Source: Carex sylvatica (Eukaryota; Streptophyta; Magnoliopsida; Poales; Cyperaceae). From it: DNA of 47,099 bases. The translations under genes and the position numbers were made by a program. A model generated the notes under the pieces. That model was not told the DNA's origin. It ran no database searches and worked only from the letters and a program-made list of their open reading frames with translations. The stretch spans positions 1-47,099 of the forward strand of contig CAXKVR010000539.1 in NCBI GenBank assembly GCA_964058845.1, given 5' to 3'. Of this stretch, positions 23,701-34,099 are shown piece after piece. Position 1 is the first letter of the stretch. Every line of letters begins with the position of its first letter.

Positions 23701-25016
23701 AAAATCAAATGTCAAATTTAATTCTTCTTGTACAAGCATCTTATGTTCTAAAAAAATAATTACCTTGAGAAGAGGGTTCCGCAGTCGCAACGATATTCTC
23801 GGGTACCACATATCTTTGAGTGAGCCTTCCAGTCTGACTGTACAGCGTATCGCTTGGAGCACTTCTCGCACTTCCATTTCTTCTCACCATGCTTTCTACA
23901 GAAGTGTTTCTTAATTCCTGTCAAGTCCCCAAGTGCACGTGATGGGTCATGGTGCACACAGCTCGGTTCGGGACAAAGGTACACCTTGCGCCTAGCTGCT
24001 TCCTTGGGGTTCTTCTGTTTCAGCTTCCATGGCAGGTTATGACCTCGGCGATGCAGTTGCAAATTTTGTTCACGCTGAAAACCCTTGTTGCATACCTCAC
24101 AAACGAAGCGGTTTGTTGCCATGAGCGTCCGGGGTGAGAGTGCAATAACCTCGGCATCAGGATCTGTTAGGAGAGAAATATAAAATATATTTTTTGGTTA
24201 GATTTTGGAATTTTTCTTTATTTTTCTGCTTAATGACATGTTATGAGATCAATTGGTTTGGTTGCTTATGATAAGAGACATTGTAGGCATTATGGTAATT
24301 AATATTGGGCAGAATTTGGAATGACTACATGCGCACATGGTGGAAAGGATGAGGTTTGTTTTCTTTGTGGAGTCAAGATGAAAATAGAATCTTTGAGCAG
24401 CTGTAATAGAACAAAAACGGAGAAGGTGCTACAATGAATAAGGATTAAAAAAATCCAAAGAAAACATTATGAAAAACTGAGAAATGATTTAGAACTTGAA
24501 CAAAAGGCGGTTGATATTAGCAACCTAAATTACACATAATTTGGACTAAGAGAAGAGAAAATTAAAGAATCTTCCTCTTAATAAACCATATTATTGTCTC
24601 ATATTGCAGACAATAGTAGAATAAAATTTAATCACAAGCATAACACAGAAACGAACGAGGAAATCAAATAATTGGGGCAACACAGACTACCCACTTGAAT
24701 TGGTTGTAGAATTTTTAAAAGAAATTGTGTTCAACACAGAAAGAAAGGAACGAAGTAGAAAAGGTCGGAACGGGAAACAAGGAAATCGATTTCAAATTAT
24801 GTTGCATGCATGCATGAATTAAAGCTTAAATAATCACTTGCTTGGATTGCCTGGTAAATTTCTCTTCTTTTTGACGGGTGGTTGAGCTGTGTTTGATGAA
24901 GTAGGCGCTGAATTCTGTGGTGGCTGCGACTGTTGCTGCTGAGAAATCTGGTTTTGAATTTGACTACTCTCTTCATTTCTTATTCCAAAGAAAGAAGCTG
25001 GAGAAGAAGAATCCAT
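20739..25016 (-). CDS. INDETERMINATE DOMAIN (IDD/BIRD) C2H2 zinc-finger transcription factor, 596 aa
   Basis: IDD proteins are plant-specific nuclear DNA-binding factors; many act with GRAS proteins (DELLA, SHR, SCR) in development, gibberellin response and metabolism. Coding exons (minus strand): 25016-24842, 24163-23764, 21954-20739; total 1791 nt, phases consistent. A basic stretch KKKRNLPG (49-56) is a likely nuclear signal. The ID domain (about 73-210) has four fingers: C2H2 C80-C83-H96-H100; C2H2 C122-C127-H145-H150; C2HC C157-C160-H173-C177; C2HC C184-C186-H199-C203. The C-terminal part is Asn/Ser/Gln-rich and has the conserved motifs MSATALLQKAAQMG (418-431) and TRDFLGVG (540-547). 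The start MDSSSPASFF fits the family. Intron 1 (24164-24841) appears to begin with GC rather than GT; only that junction keeps the NPDAEVIALSP linker in frame. Intron 2 (21955-23763) holds a long A-run and GAA repeats near 22396-22433. The exact subgroup is not assigned. Confidence 0.95.
24840..24841 (-). promoter_or_regulatory. Probable non-canonical GC splice donor of IDD intron 1
   Basis: On the minus strand the exon ends GGAAATCCAA and continues GCAAGTGATT. GCAAGT matches the known GC-AG donor consensus. Splicing here to the acceptor at 24165-24164 (CTAACAG) joins A to AT CCT GAT GCC and gives PNPDAEVIALSP, the usual IDD linker. The nearby GT, four bases downstream, puts a TGA two codons after the junction. 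Confidence 0.8.
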
Positions 25017-25751
25017 TTCTAATTTGTTTTGTTTTCCTGGAAATTGAGATAGCTAGGTTACTCATCAGTCAAAATCAAAAACCCAAAATTCGAAGATGTA
25101 AATTAAAACACAAGAAAAAAGTATCATAAAAAATTAAAAAAAGTCTCACTAAACAACATGCAACCATGATTTGTTTCTTTTTGTTTTCTATCTCTCTGTG
25201 TATCTATCTGCCCGGACTTTCCTCTCCTCTCTCTTTCTCTCTCTAACTACTTGTAAAACCTTAAGGACAAGAAAATAACCATATAGAGAGAAAAAAGAGA
25301 GGCTCCAAATATTGATCTGAAGTCTGAAATACCTCCAAAAAGGGCATGAAATCCAAACGAACAGTTGCACTCAAACCTAGTAAAAGTGAGGAAGAAGAAA
25401 ACAAAAGGGAAAGATAGATAGTGTGCTTGTGTGTGTGTGTGTCCGTGGAGTAGCTAGGGTTGGATTTAAGAAAAGGCACAAACCAATTCAAAGACAGCTT
25501 CTTTGTTTCTTCTCTCTTTCTCTTTTCCAAAACAAACCCTTTTTCTGAATTTGGAAGGAGGTATAAGGGGATGAATATGGCTGTGTGTCGCTCTTGTTTG
25601 ATTTCTCTTATTTCCCTGTCATACTTTGCTTTCCTCTCTCTCTTTCTCTCTGCCTTTTTTTTCTAATTTTCTTCTTATATTTCTCTTCACCAGCTATATA
25701 TTAAAATATACCACCAAAAGTTTTTTATATTCCATCAGTGTGTGTGTGTGT

Positions 25752-25791
<40 letters not shown>

Positions 25792-26000
25792 GTACACAGG
25801 AGGGATCCTTCACTCAGGCAAACTGTGTCGTTATGCGGTGAGAGGATTGGGTCCACCGAATGTGTTCTTACCCGGTTTTCTAACATATATGCTTCTTTAC
25901 AGTTTCTTTTAAGTTACTAATCTTAATCACTTGAGATCAAAATTTTAGGTGTACCAAAAGCTAGCACTGTTATGGGCGGGGTTTTAACTTTTAAGTTACC
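25017..26000 (-). other. 5' leader and promoter region of the IDD gene
   Basis: No coding region is supported. The region is rich in CT and GA runs, including an AG repeat of about 18 units at 25753-25789, which reads as CT on the gene's strand and resembles the pyrimidine-rich leaders of plant genes. A transcription start and a TATA box could not be placed with confidence. Confidence 0.4.
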
Positions 26001-29000
26001 AATCGTGCAACTTACACTGCCACGTGGAATATATTTGCATGAGCGCTACCTCAATGACACGTCATGGCGTCTCCTTAATTAGTGTATTTAACTTTACTTT
26101 CTAAAAAAAAAAAAACTCTTTTATAAAATTGGGCTGATGAATACATATATAAGATCAACTGTACTTCAAATTATATTATCATTATTAATTTAATTGCCTC
26201 CATCAGAAATTCAGAATATAATTATAATTATAATAGGGCCTGCCTAGGAATATATATATATGAAATGAGAGAGCCCATACTTAAATGCTTAGACAAAAGA
26301 TATATACTTTCATCTTCTTATTATTAATCATCTTCTATTGATATACAAGTATACAACGAAACATACACCAAGTTTCATCATTTCTTGTATATATACTATT
26401 AATTTGTGCGTTATATAGATCACGCCCATAGGTTATATTTTAAATCTAAAGTTTTTTTTTAATTGTGAAAATAATTTATTGTCATGTAATCCCCCCCTCC
26501 AAGATAATATAAATCTTTGGAAAAAAAGACATCAAAATATTTATTTTCTTTAAACAGATAAGAAAACATAAAAATATATATCTATGGATAGGAAAAATTC
26601 TAATTACTATATATCTAAGTTGACAAAAGTATCATGGTTGTACGCATCGTATGTTTCTATTTAATTATTTTGTGCAAAATCCCAATTAATTTATATTTTG
26701 TAAAACATCAATTTTGTTATTCTCTTTAACAGAGAACATTAACAGTACAATAGTTGGACTATGGAATTTTTTTTAAGGAACTTTTTTTTTGTAGAAGAAA
26801 GAGATGTTATGAATATAACTTGTGATTTTGCGCTGCTCAGTCATTTGAAATTGTTGATTCCTCAGAAACAATCCTGGTTAATTATATACTATATGTATAT
26901 CCTTTCCATTTACCAAAAGTAGCAATTGTGTGCCGTGGAGCTAATGATCCTTTTCGGAAGAACATCTCTTTTTTTGGACTGATGTAAACGCCATACGAAA
27001 CTAGACAATGCCATCCATCTCCTCAACAGATTTTTGGTGTTTCTCTAATTAATATTTTTCTTCATTTGGTTGACTCTTACATGGAATTGTCTTCAAGTAC
27101 TCAATTGAACATATTAAATTAATTTGTAGACAGTACAATTTAATTTATTGCATTATATGGTTCTCTTCTTCAGGAGTTAATGGCTTTGTGTTACTTCCTT
27201 ATTAAAATTTATTTGGTAACATTGTATCTTTAAGGTAATGTTAGGTACGAAGCATTAAAATATGAGTATAGAAGAGCAGTTCAAGTATCTATCATTCACA
27301 AAAGAAGAGAAAGTGCATGAACTGATTAAGAGCAGTTACACACACACACACACACACACATGGGTAGTGGTTATGTAATTTGATTGTGAAGTAAGAATTA
27401 GAGTAATTTTTTATTTATTTCATACTTAAACAGTTAAATAGGTGTAAAACAAAATAATAAGATTTAAGTTATGACAGAGCAAGTTATTTCACATTCACTC
27501 CATTGGATTTAATTTAAGCCATAATTTAAGGTGTTAAATATAATGCAAAATATATAGGACGAGCAAGATAGAGTAACTTAATCTTTCTTAAATTTAAGTA
27601 GCAAACAAACATGACTACCATTAGAAATATATTAAAAAAAAATTAAACTTGACTAATTCTGTTTGCAAACAGACATGAATATTTTTATATTTTTTTATTG
27701 AAATCCCTGGCTGAGGCTGCCACATAAACATGATCACCATTAGAAATATATTAACAAATTAAACCTGACTAATTTAATGCTACGCAACATATTTTGCAGC
27801 TCGATCATCATTAAGATATATATTTTTTTTTTTTGCAAGATTCATGAACTGTATATAGTTGAGATTCATATGAAATCGATTTCTTTTTTCTAAGAAAGCA
27901 ACATTCAGTTATTAAGAAAACCAAACTGTCTGCTTCTCTTGATCTCGCCGTATAATTAAGTCAAATTAAACAAACAAAAACCAAATTTTTTTTAAACAAT
28001 ATCCGATGTATTAAATAATGCTTATATTAATTGGCCATCATCTGTTAATTAATTTGGAGACAGTACGTGAGCTCCTGAACAGTAAGCAAGGAATACTATT
28101 TACGATTTAATTACAATTAATAACCTAACCGGGATAAGGGAATTAGTGCACCGTTTAATATTTAATTCCAGTTTCTACATAAAACAGTGTTGGCGACACT
28201 TTTTTTTTATTGCAACTGTAGGCTGGATGGGGTACAAATTTGAATTTATTGGTTGGTCTAAATACGATCGAATTAAGTAATTAATTAAATGCGCATCTAG
28301 TAAATTAAAATAAATGAAACGATTAAAGAGGGTGTTTTATAATGGATGAAATTAATAAGTCCATTTTGGCTGCCATATTCACGGGTCCATCAGTGACTGG
28401 CTTATCGAACCAGTATCAGTAGTATATAATAATTAGTTAATGTTGCTCCAATGGATGCATTGCACTGTTATTTGAATAAATAAGCCATGAAATAATGATT
28501 CTTGCAGTTCAATAAATTAAACAAAGAGAAGGGTAAAAAATATATATATATATATAGTATTAGACTTGGTCAAAGTTTTAGAATTTCAGAATATATAATT
28601 AGTGAGAATAAATAATTAATTCATCAACAGATATATATATATATATAGTTGAGTTCAACAATGGGTCCTCTTAGATGCAAGGCTTTCTATTCTGAGAGAG
28701 ACGTATATATATCTTTTTTTTAAACAATTTAATTATTATTATAATGAAGGGATAATTAATTAATTAAACCCACGCTAACAGACTCATCCGTTACTCTCGC
28801 GCTCCCTGGGCATTAAATGAAGTAGAATTTGTGCGTTTCTGCTGGTACTGATATATCGATCACCAGGAAATAAATGCTATGAAACGTGTACTATTCTAGC
28901 CATATCTCTGCTATCTGTATTCCAACTGTTGCACTCTCAACCCGTTGTATTTCGTCACTGACACTGAGAAATCGTCAATCATGCATGCATGCATGTCTTA

Positions 29001-30060
29001 ATTAATTTGACCTCTGTTGACTTCCATTCCTGCATCTCGACCATCAAACGGCGGCCACCGCTTTTAATTAATTAAAAGGGGTTGGTGGAATCACAAACTA
29101 AAAAATTATAGTAATTAATTAGCTGATGAGTAAGTAAGTGTCATGTAATTATTTTTTATGAAAAAAATAAAGTGTTAATTTTTGTAAAAGTTAAAATTTC
29201 GGAAGACAAAAATAAAAATTTAATTCATAGAAAGTGCTTAGCGCATGCACCTCTTTGCTTTTTTTTTTTTTTTTTTTTGGGAGGTGTATATATAGTGGAA
29301 CAGTTCAATTTTTTATCTAGTAGATCCATTTGGATGGAGCTTTGTGGACATGTTTGGTTGTAGTTTAAATTTAATGAAGATTAAATTGTTTATTCTATCT
29401 TATTATTTTTGTATTACATCTTATTTGAACAGTTTAAGTTATGATATAAATTGAGAAAAATTATAATTTTATGAAAGCAGATTCTACAGATAAAATAAAT
29501 GTAGAATATAAATTAATATGTCTGAAGAGGTGATTTAACTTACTATGTTATAATTCTATTTTGTATCTCTCGTTTGACAACTTAAAATAAGAAGTCTTTT
29601 GCTCAACCAAATATTTTATATATATTAACGAATGAGAATTAAATCCGAGGATGAGTACGTATGAGTATATTCTTTCCTTAATAATTAATATCTATACAGA
29701 CGAATAATGAAACCACAGTTTATATAATTTATCCAAATTAACTAAGAATATGTTGATAATTGCGATAATTCATGACAAAATTATCAAAATTAAAAGTTAA
29801 ACTATAATTAAGTAACAAAAGCATAACTAAATTACCATAATAATACAAAACCAATTTAATTCACAAATCTCACGGATATATATACGCGTCTATGGAAAAA
29901 ATGATATAAATCAAATCTAACAAATTTATTTTGATATTTAATTTAATTTTAAATTACTAACATTTAAAAAATAAAAGCATGACAAAGCTTATGTTAATAC
30001 TTTTTTTAATATATATATTCTTTAAAGACACGCATAAATAGTCATAATTAATAACATTTA
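26000..30060. other. AT-rich intergenic DNA, no gene seen
   Basis: I found no credible coding region, RNA gene or bounded transposon in this 4 kb. It has a CA repeat at 27338-27360, several TA tracts (for example 28540-28556, 28631-28648) and TTAATTAA-type runs. Open frames are short and AT-driven. Confidence 0.5.
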
Positions 30061-30064
30061 ATAA

Positions 30065-30265
30065 CTATAAAAATGTGACAGTATCTACGAGGATAAAAAA
30101 CAACTATCTGCGAGAGTATACTGACATAAATATATCTTTTCTATTAGTGACGATAGTATCTGCGATGGTATACCGACAGTATCCCTCACAGATACTGTTA
30201 CATTCTGATATATACTTTAATATTAAGTTAATTAATATAGAGAAGAAAACATACGTCAAAATCAA
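30065..30265. mobile_element. CACTA-like fragment with subterminal repeats
   Basis: Repeated motifs of the type ACTATCTGCGAG, CTATTAGTGACGATAGTATC and TATCTGCGATGGTATACCGA occur within 120 bases. Very similar motifs are found at 32870-32935, next to a TACTACAAGAATA sequence that resembles a CACTA transposon end. I read both as degenerate CACTA (En/Spm) terminal fragments. No transposase is present, and this copy has no clear end. Confidence 0.35.
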
Positions 30266-30755
30266 GGAATTTTAAAATCAATAAGTCTACACTCTACCTT
30301 CTATTCAAGTCAATCAAGTCAAACATAGGCCTTATGAATCCTATTATTCAATCATAGGTACAATAACAAAACATTCTAACCTATAATATTCGCTAGTGCC
30401 GCAAGTGACAAAAATGTCTTGCTTGAAATAATATTTTTATTGGATGAGCTATCCTATAATTATAAAGAACATCACATCTTCTTCAACTAGTGATGTTAAT
30501 TAATGTCTCGCTACATCGATTTGAAGTCGATCGACTAATTAATATGTCTTATTAGATCAATTTGATGTCGACTAATTGTCTCAAAATAATTAATCTCTAG
30601 CTTGATGAATGATTAAATCAAAACAGTAATTTTTTTTTCTATAAAAAAGAACTAATTAATACTGTAAGCTAATATTTTTTAAATTTATTTGACAAATATA
30701 AAATATAAAAACTTTTCATTTTCGAAATAAAAAATTGAAAAATGTGGTTCATCCT

Positions 30756-31428
30756 TAGGGGTGTAAACGGAGCCGGATTATCCGATAGATATCCGCTCCG
30801 AATCCAAATAATTTTGGAAACGGACCCGGATATTTATTGGATAAGCAGTATAGTACCCAAATGCTATGCTTATATACCGATATTCACCTTTTGTTTTTTG
30901 GAGTTCTCTGCTTCACAGCTGTCTTCCACGATGTCAGCGCCTGTGAACTGCGCATACACCAACGCAAATGTGATTTTTTCTACCAATGCAAATGTGATTT
31001 TTTCTGCGTGAGGCGTGATCCGAACTTGGGATCTCCTAGCGCCAAGGCAAAACCTTTAACCACTCCACCAAGATTTCGTTTGTGTTATATTGTAGTAACT
31101 ATAGTATTTAATCTATTCTTAATGTTAAGCCATTAATTTTTTATAACTTCATTCAATAAATTAGAATTTTTATAATTATTAGATGTAATATATAAATTAA
31201 TAAAAAAAATTATGATTATTTCTATATCTAATAATTAGTATTTTGCATCTTAAAAATTCATATATCTTAATTATCTGACCATTATTCATTTTATATCCGT
31301 ATTCGAATTCGTATCCGCATCCGTTTAAGACGAATTTGATTTTAAATTTTGATATCCGTTTACTATCCGTATCCATATTCATATCTACTCATTATCCGAC
31401 GGATGCAGATATAGTATTAGCATTATCC
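30756..31428. mobile_element. hAT-type element (TAGGGGTG family), degenerate copy
   Basis: The left end TAGGGGTGTAAACGGAGCCG is followed by GGATTATCCGATAG. The right part, CATTCATATC...TTATCCGACGGATGCAGATA, matches the complement of the left end of the copy at 42329-42849 but lacks the final 15-20 bases, so the right terminus is eroded. A probable SINE has inserted inside it. It has no transposase coding. Confidence 0.65.
30850..31078 (-). mobile_element. tRNA-related SINE-like insertion
   Basis: On the minus strand, from about 31078, the sequence reads TTGGTGGAGTGGTTAAAGG, then GGCGCTAGGAGATCCC, then AAGTTCGGATC. These resemble the A box (TGGTGGAGTGG) and B box (GTTCGGATC) of a tRNA promoter at normal spacing, as in plant SINE heads. 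A non-tRNA body follows, with two tandem copies of AAATGTGATTTTTTCT (near 30966-31005, plus strand). It lies inside the hAT copy above. The 3' end and target duplication were not resolved. Confidence 0.5.
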
Positions 31429-31654
31429 TACAATTCAAGCGACTAATTAAAATAAATGTGTATCAATAATTCCGGATCCGATATTAATAAAATATAAACA
31501 ATTGTATCTTTAGAAAAAAAGAGAGTATGTGTTCTTTATTAACAGATTGACACTTTTTAATTAAGGTCTACTCCGTATAGAAAATTATGAACAAATAATT
31601 AAAGTGCGGAATTAGAAAAGTTAAATAGGAGAGGCTGAAACATAAATATAAAAA

Positions 31655-31737
31655 TGTATAATGTTACAAGTGGAATTTAAACTCAAATTTCTCCAAATCA
31701 CAATGAGAAATTTTATCCATTGGACTACATGTTGAAA
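31655..31737 (-). mobile_element. Degenerate tRNA-related SINE head
   Basis: On the minus strand the sequence reads ACATGTAGTCCAATGGATAA, then TTCTCATTGTGATTTGGAG, then GAGTTTAAATTCC. This is the order and spacing of an A box (TAGTCCAATGG) and B box (GTTTAAATTCC) of a tRNA-like promoter. It is too diverged for a functional tRNA gene, and I see no proper acceptor stem. It is likely an old SINE or tRNA-derived fragment. Confidence 0.4.
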
Positions 31738-32234
31738 AACATAAAAAATATGCATTAAATCAAAAAAAGACAAACTATTTGATTAAAGAGTTGATATTTA
31801 ATCTGATAATTTATCTTTTAATTATAATTATTGGCAGATTATGATACGTACTTAATATAAGAATTTAAAGATAAACTTAAAATAAGAAAATTATATTAAA
31901 TTTCAATATATATAATTAAAGATTTTAAAATTATGAGAATACTGAATACTCTTTGGAATACACTAATTAAGATCCGCTCATACCGACTCATACGTGTAAC
32001 CCAAAGTGCTGTGAGAAAAAAACAACTTATTCTTTTATACATATAATCCAAAACTACTGATGCCATAATTAATCCCAAGATACATTTTCCAAGCAGATGA
32101 ATACTAGTCTCCCGCCTATTCATTGATTGCACAATGCTTAGTGAGGCGGGTTATTTTTTTTAACATAACATTTTGATTCATGCAACGCTCAAATTGTATA
32201 TATAATGTTGTCTTGACTTTCTTACCAGTAACTA

Positions 32235-32515
32235 TAGTGAAAATAAATTATTTGGGTTCGATTTATTGAGATCAAAAATTTGTGATTCGGAAATAATTTG
32301 GGTATAATTTGGGAATAATTTGGAATTATTCGGATCAGAAATCTCAGTCTTGCAAGAGAGCAAAAAAAAAAAAATTGTTCTTGGAAAAATTCGAAAAAAA
32401 TCGTGAATAATTCGTAAAATTCGGGAAAAATTTATAAAATTCGAGAATTATTCGGATTTAATTCGGTCAAAGTTTAATTAACCGAATAATTCAGCGTTCG
32501 GTTCGGCATCACCCT
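32235..32515. repeat. AATTCGG-rich repeat, probable hAT remnant
   Basis: Many near-copies of AATAATTTGG, AATTATTCGG and AAAATTCG occur here, ending GCGTTCGGTTCGGCATCACCC. The motif style matches the subterminal repeats of the hAT-type elements at 7147 and 14056. No clear ends or duplication were seen. Confidence 0.4.
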
Positions 32516-32804
32516 AAAAAAAATTAAACGGATATAATTTGTCATGGAGATGTATGAATTAAAAAATCTTTAGTTACCTGGTTGTCATGCCAGCAAGAAA
32601 GTAGCAATAGAAGGATGGATAAATCAAATTCATTAATATGTTAATCTGCTAAGTATGAATATAAAAAATTTGTTATTATATGCGAGGGGATAAAGGTGTT
32701 TTCTTTTTCTGACGATATTTTTGCAGATATTTCTATCAGTAATAATGGTATGCTCAGAAATATCACTTTTATGTCAATGTATTCTCGAGAATATATAGTC
32801 ACCT

Positions 32805-32965
32805 TTTACTCTTACAGATAGTGATTTATTTTTATATACTACAAGAATAGGAGAGTATCCGCTAGGAAAAAAGCGACTATCTGCGAGCGACAAAAATGTG
32901 CATTTTCTATTAGTGACGGTAGCATCCATTTCAAATTTGAGATGGCCACTGTTATATAGTGATTT
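32805..32965. mobile_element. CACTA-like terminal fragment
   Basis: TACTACAAGAATAGGAGAGT (near 32840) resembles the CACTACAAGAA end of CACTA elements. It is followed by GCGACTATCTGCGAG and TTTTCTATTAGTGACGGTAG, subterminal motifs shared with 30065-30265. It lies directly left of the large Mutator-like element. Confidence 0.4.
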
Positions 32966-32983
32966 ATTTATATATATATATAT

Positions 32984-33180
32984 GAGTAAGACTGATGTAC
33001 TTTGCAAAGCAAACAGCTCTTTGTGCTTTGCATTTTCATCCATTAGATAACCTTCAAGATTCGTGCAAATCCATCTGATCTGATTATGAAATGTCGCTGA
33101 AATAATTAAATGGACCCTCCATTTCAAATTTGAACCCTTTCTTTTCTGCATCCCGACTCCTCCCTCCTAGCGACTCTCTC
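32984..33180 (+). repeat. Left TIR of the MULE
   Basis: It starts GAGTAAGACTGATGTAC and runs through TTTGCAAAGCAAACAGC to CTCCTCCCTCC...GCGACTCTC. It matches the complement of 39051-39245 with about ten differences by eye. Just inside, 33181-33366 is a GC-richer, CT-rich leader with three TAGGGTTT motifs (33250, 33310, 33334). Confidence 0.9.
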
Positions 33181-33366
33181 ACTCACTTTGGCGATTCCAC
33201 TTCCAGCGATGCCCTCTCCCAGCGGCGATCTCACGGACCCAGTGGCGACTAGGGTTTCGGCGATCTCCTCTCCTTATGTAACAGTGGCCATCTCTTCTCC
33301 TTCGACGACTAGGGTTTCGGCAACAGCACCACCTAGGGTTTCGTCAATATTGCTCGTCCTCTATTG

Positions 33367-34079
33367 GTAAAAGATCAATACAGTTTGATGTAATTCGCTC
33401 ATTTTTACTTGTCCGTGGTTAGCTACGTTGGACTATGATACCAAATCAGCTTAATGTACCTTGTTAAGTAGATGCTTTTGTAATGGAGCTTTATTTCAAC
33501 ATTGGTCTCGTAATTGATAATTCTCAGTAAACCAAATGCTGATACTTCCTTTGTGAAAATAAAATATAAAATATACTACAAGTTTCTTCATAAAGATGCA
33601 GTAAATCTGATAGTCGCATAAATTTGGAACATATGCTGAAAACCAAAATTTTTTTTCTTTAGTAATTGCTGATTGGTGATATACTCTCCAAATTATAATT
33701 GATACGATTTATTGGTAAAAGTAATTGTTTTGAAGTACCAGGAATTATGAAAATATTCCAAATGGCCTTGGTACTTTTATCAATCTAAAGTATATATAAT
33801 TTTGTTTAATACCTCTAATTCAAAGTACTTGTCAGAAATGTCACTGGGCATATTTCTGCTATATATAACCATTTCTAAGTTCATAAGTTCAATCTGAAAT
33901 TTTTGACAGAAATACCACTGGGCTTCCTTAAACTTTTCACCTTTTAAGTTAGTCAAGATTGCTTGTCCCACTACAAAATTAGAATTATTATTCCTAATCT
34001 TTCTTAATTAGTAATAGTCACTATTTTTTAAAATTGACTCTTGACTTGTGATAATTAAAATATGCTATTCTTTTTTCAG
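33367..34079 (+). other. Probable 5' UTR intron of the MULE transposase
   Basis: The donor CTATTG|GTAAAA at 33367 and the acceptor TTTTTTCAG ending at 34079 frame a 713-bp AT-rich, non-coding stretch. The ATG at 34100 follows 20 bases after. This joins the TIR-side leader to the transposase start. Confidence 0.65.
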
Positions 34080-34099
34080 CTTGTTTTGTGCGAGAACCA

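Noticed and set aside
24834..24838. Canonical GT donor for IDD intron 1 at 24837-24836
   Set aside because: Splicing there shifts the frame and gives a TGA two codons after the junction; the GC donor at 24841-24840 restores the conserved linker.
31015..31078. Functional tRNA gene on the minus strand
   Set aside because: Box-like motifs are present but I see no proper acceptor stem or anticodon arm; a SINE head is the better reading.
32774..33151. Frames in both MULE ends (32774-33151 and 39078-39260) with very similar protein sequence
   Set aside because: They are not paralogous genes. The similarity comes from the inverted repeats themselves, and the frames run out into flanking TA repeats.
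33250..33341. TAGGGTTT units as an interstitial telomere array
   Set aside because: The copies are separated by unrelated sequence, so they are scattered telo-box motifs and not a telomeric array.
33188..33370. Ser/Pro/Ala-rich 60-codon frame in the MULE leader
   Set aside because: It lies in the proposed non-coding first exon, is not continued by splicing in frame, and has no domain.
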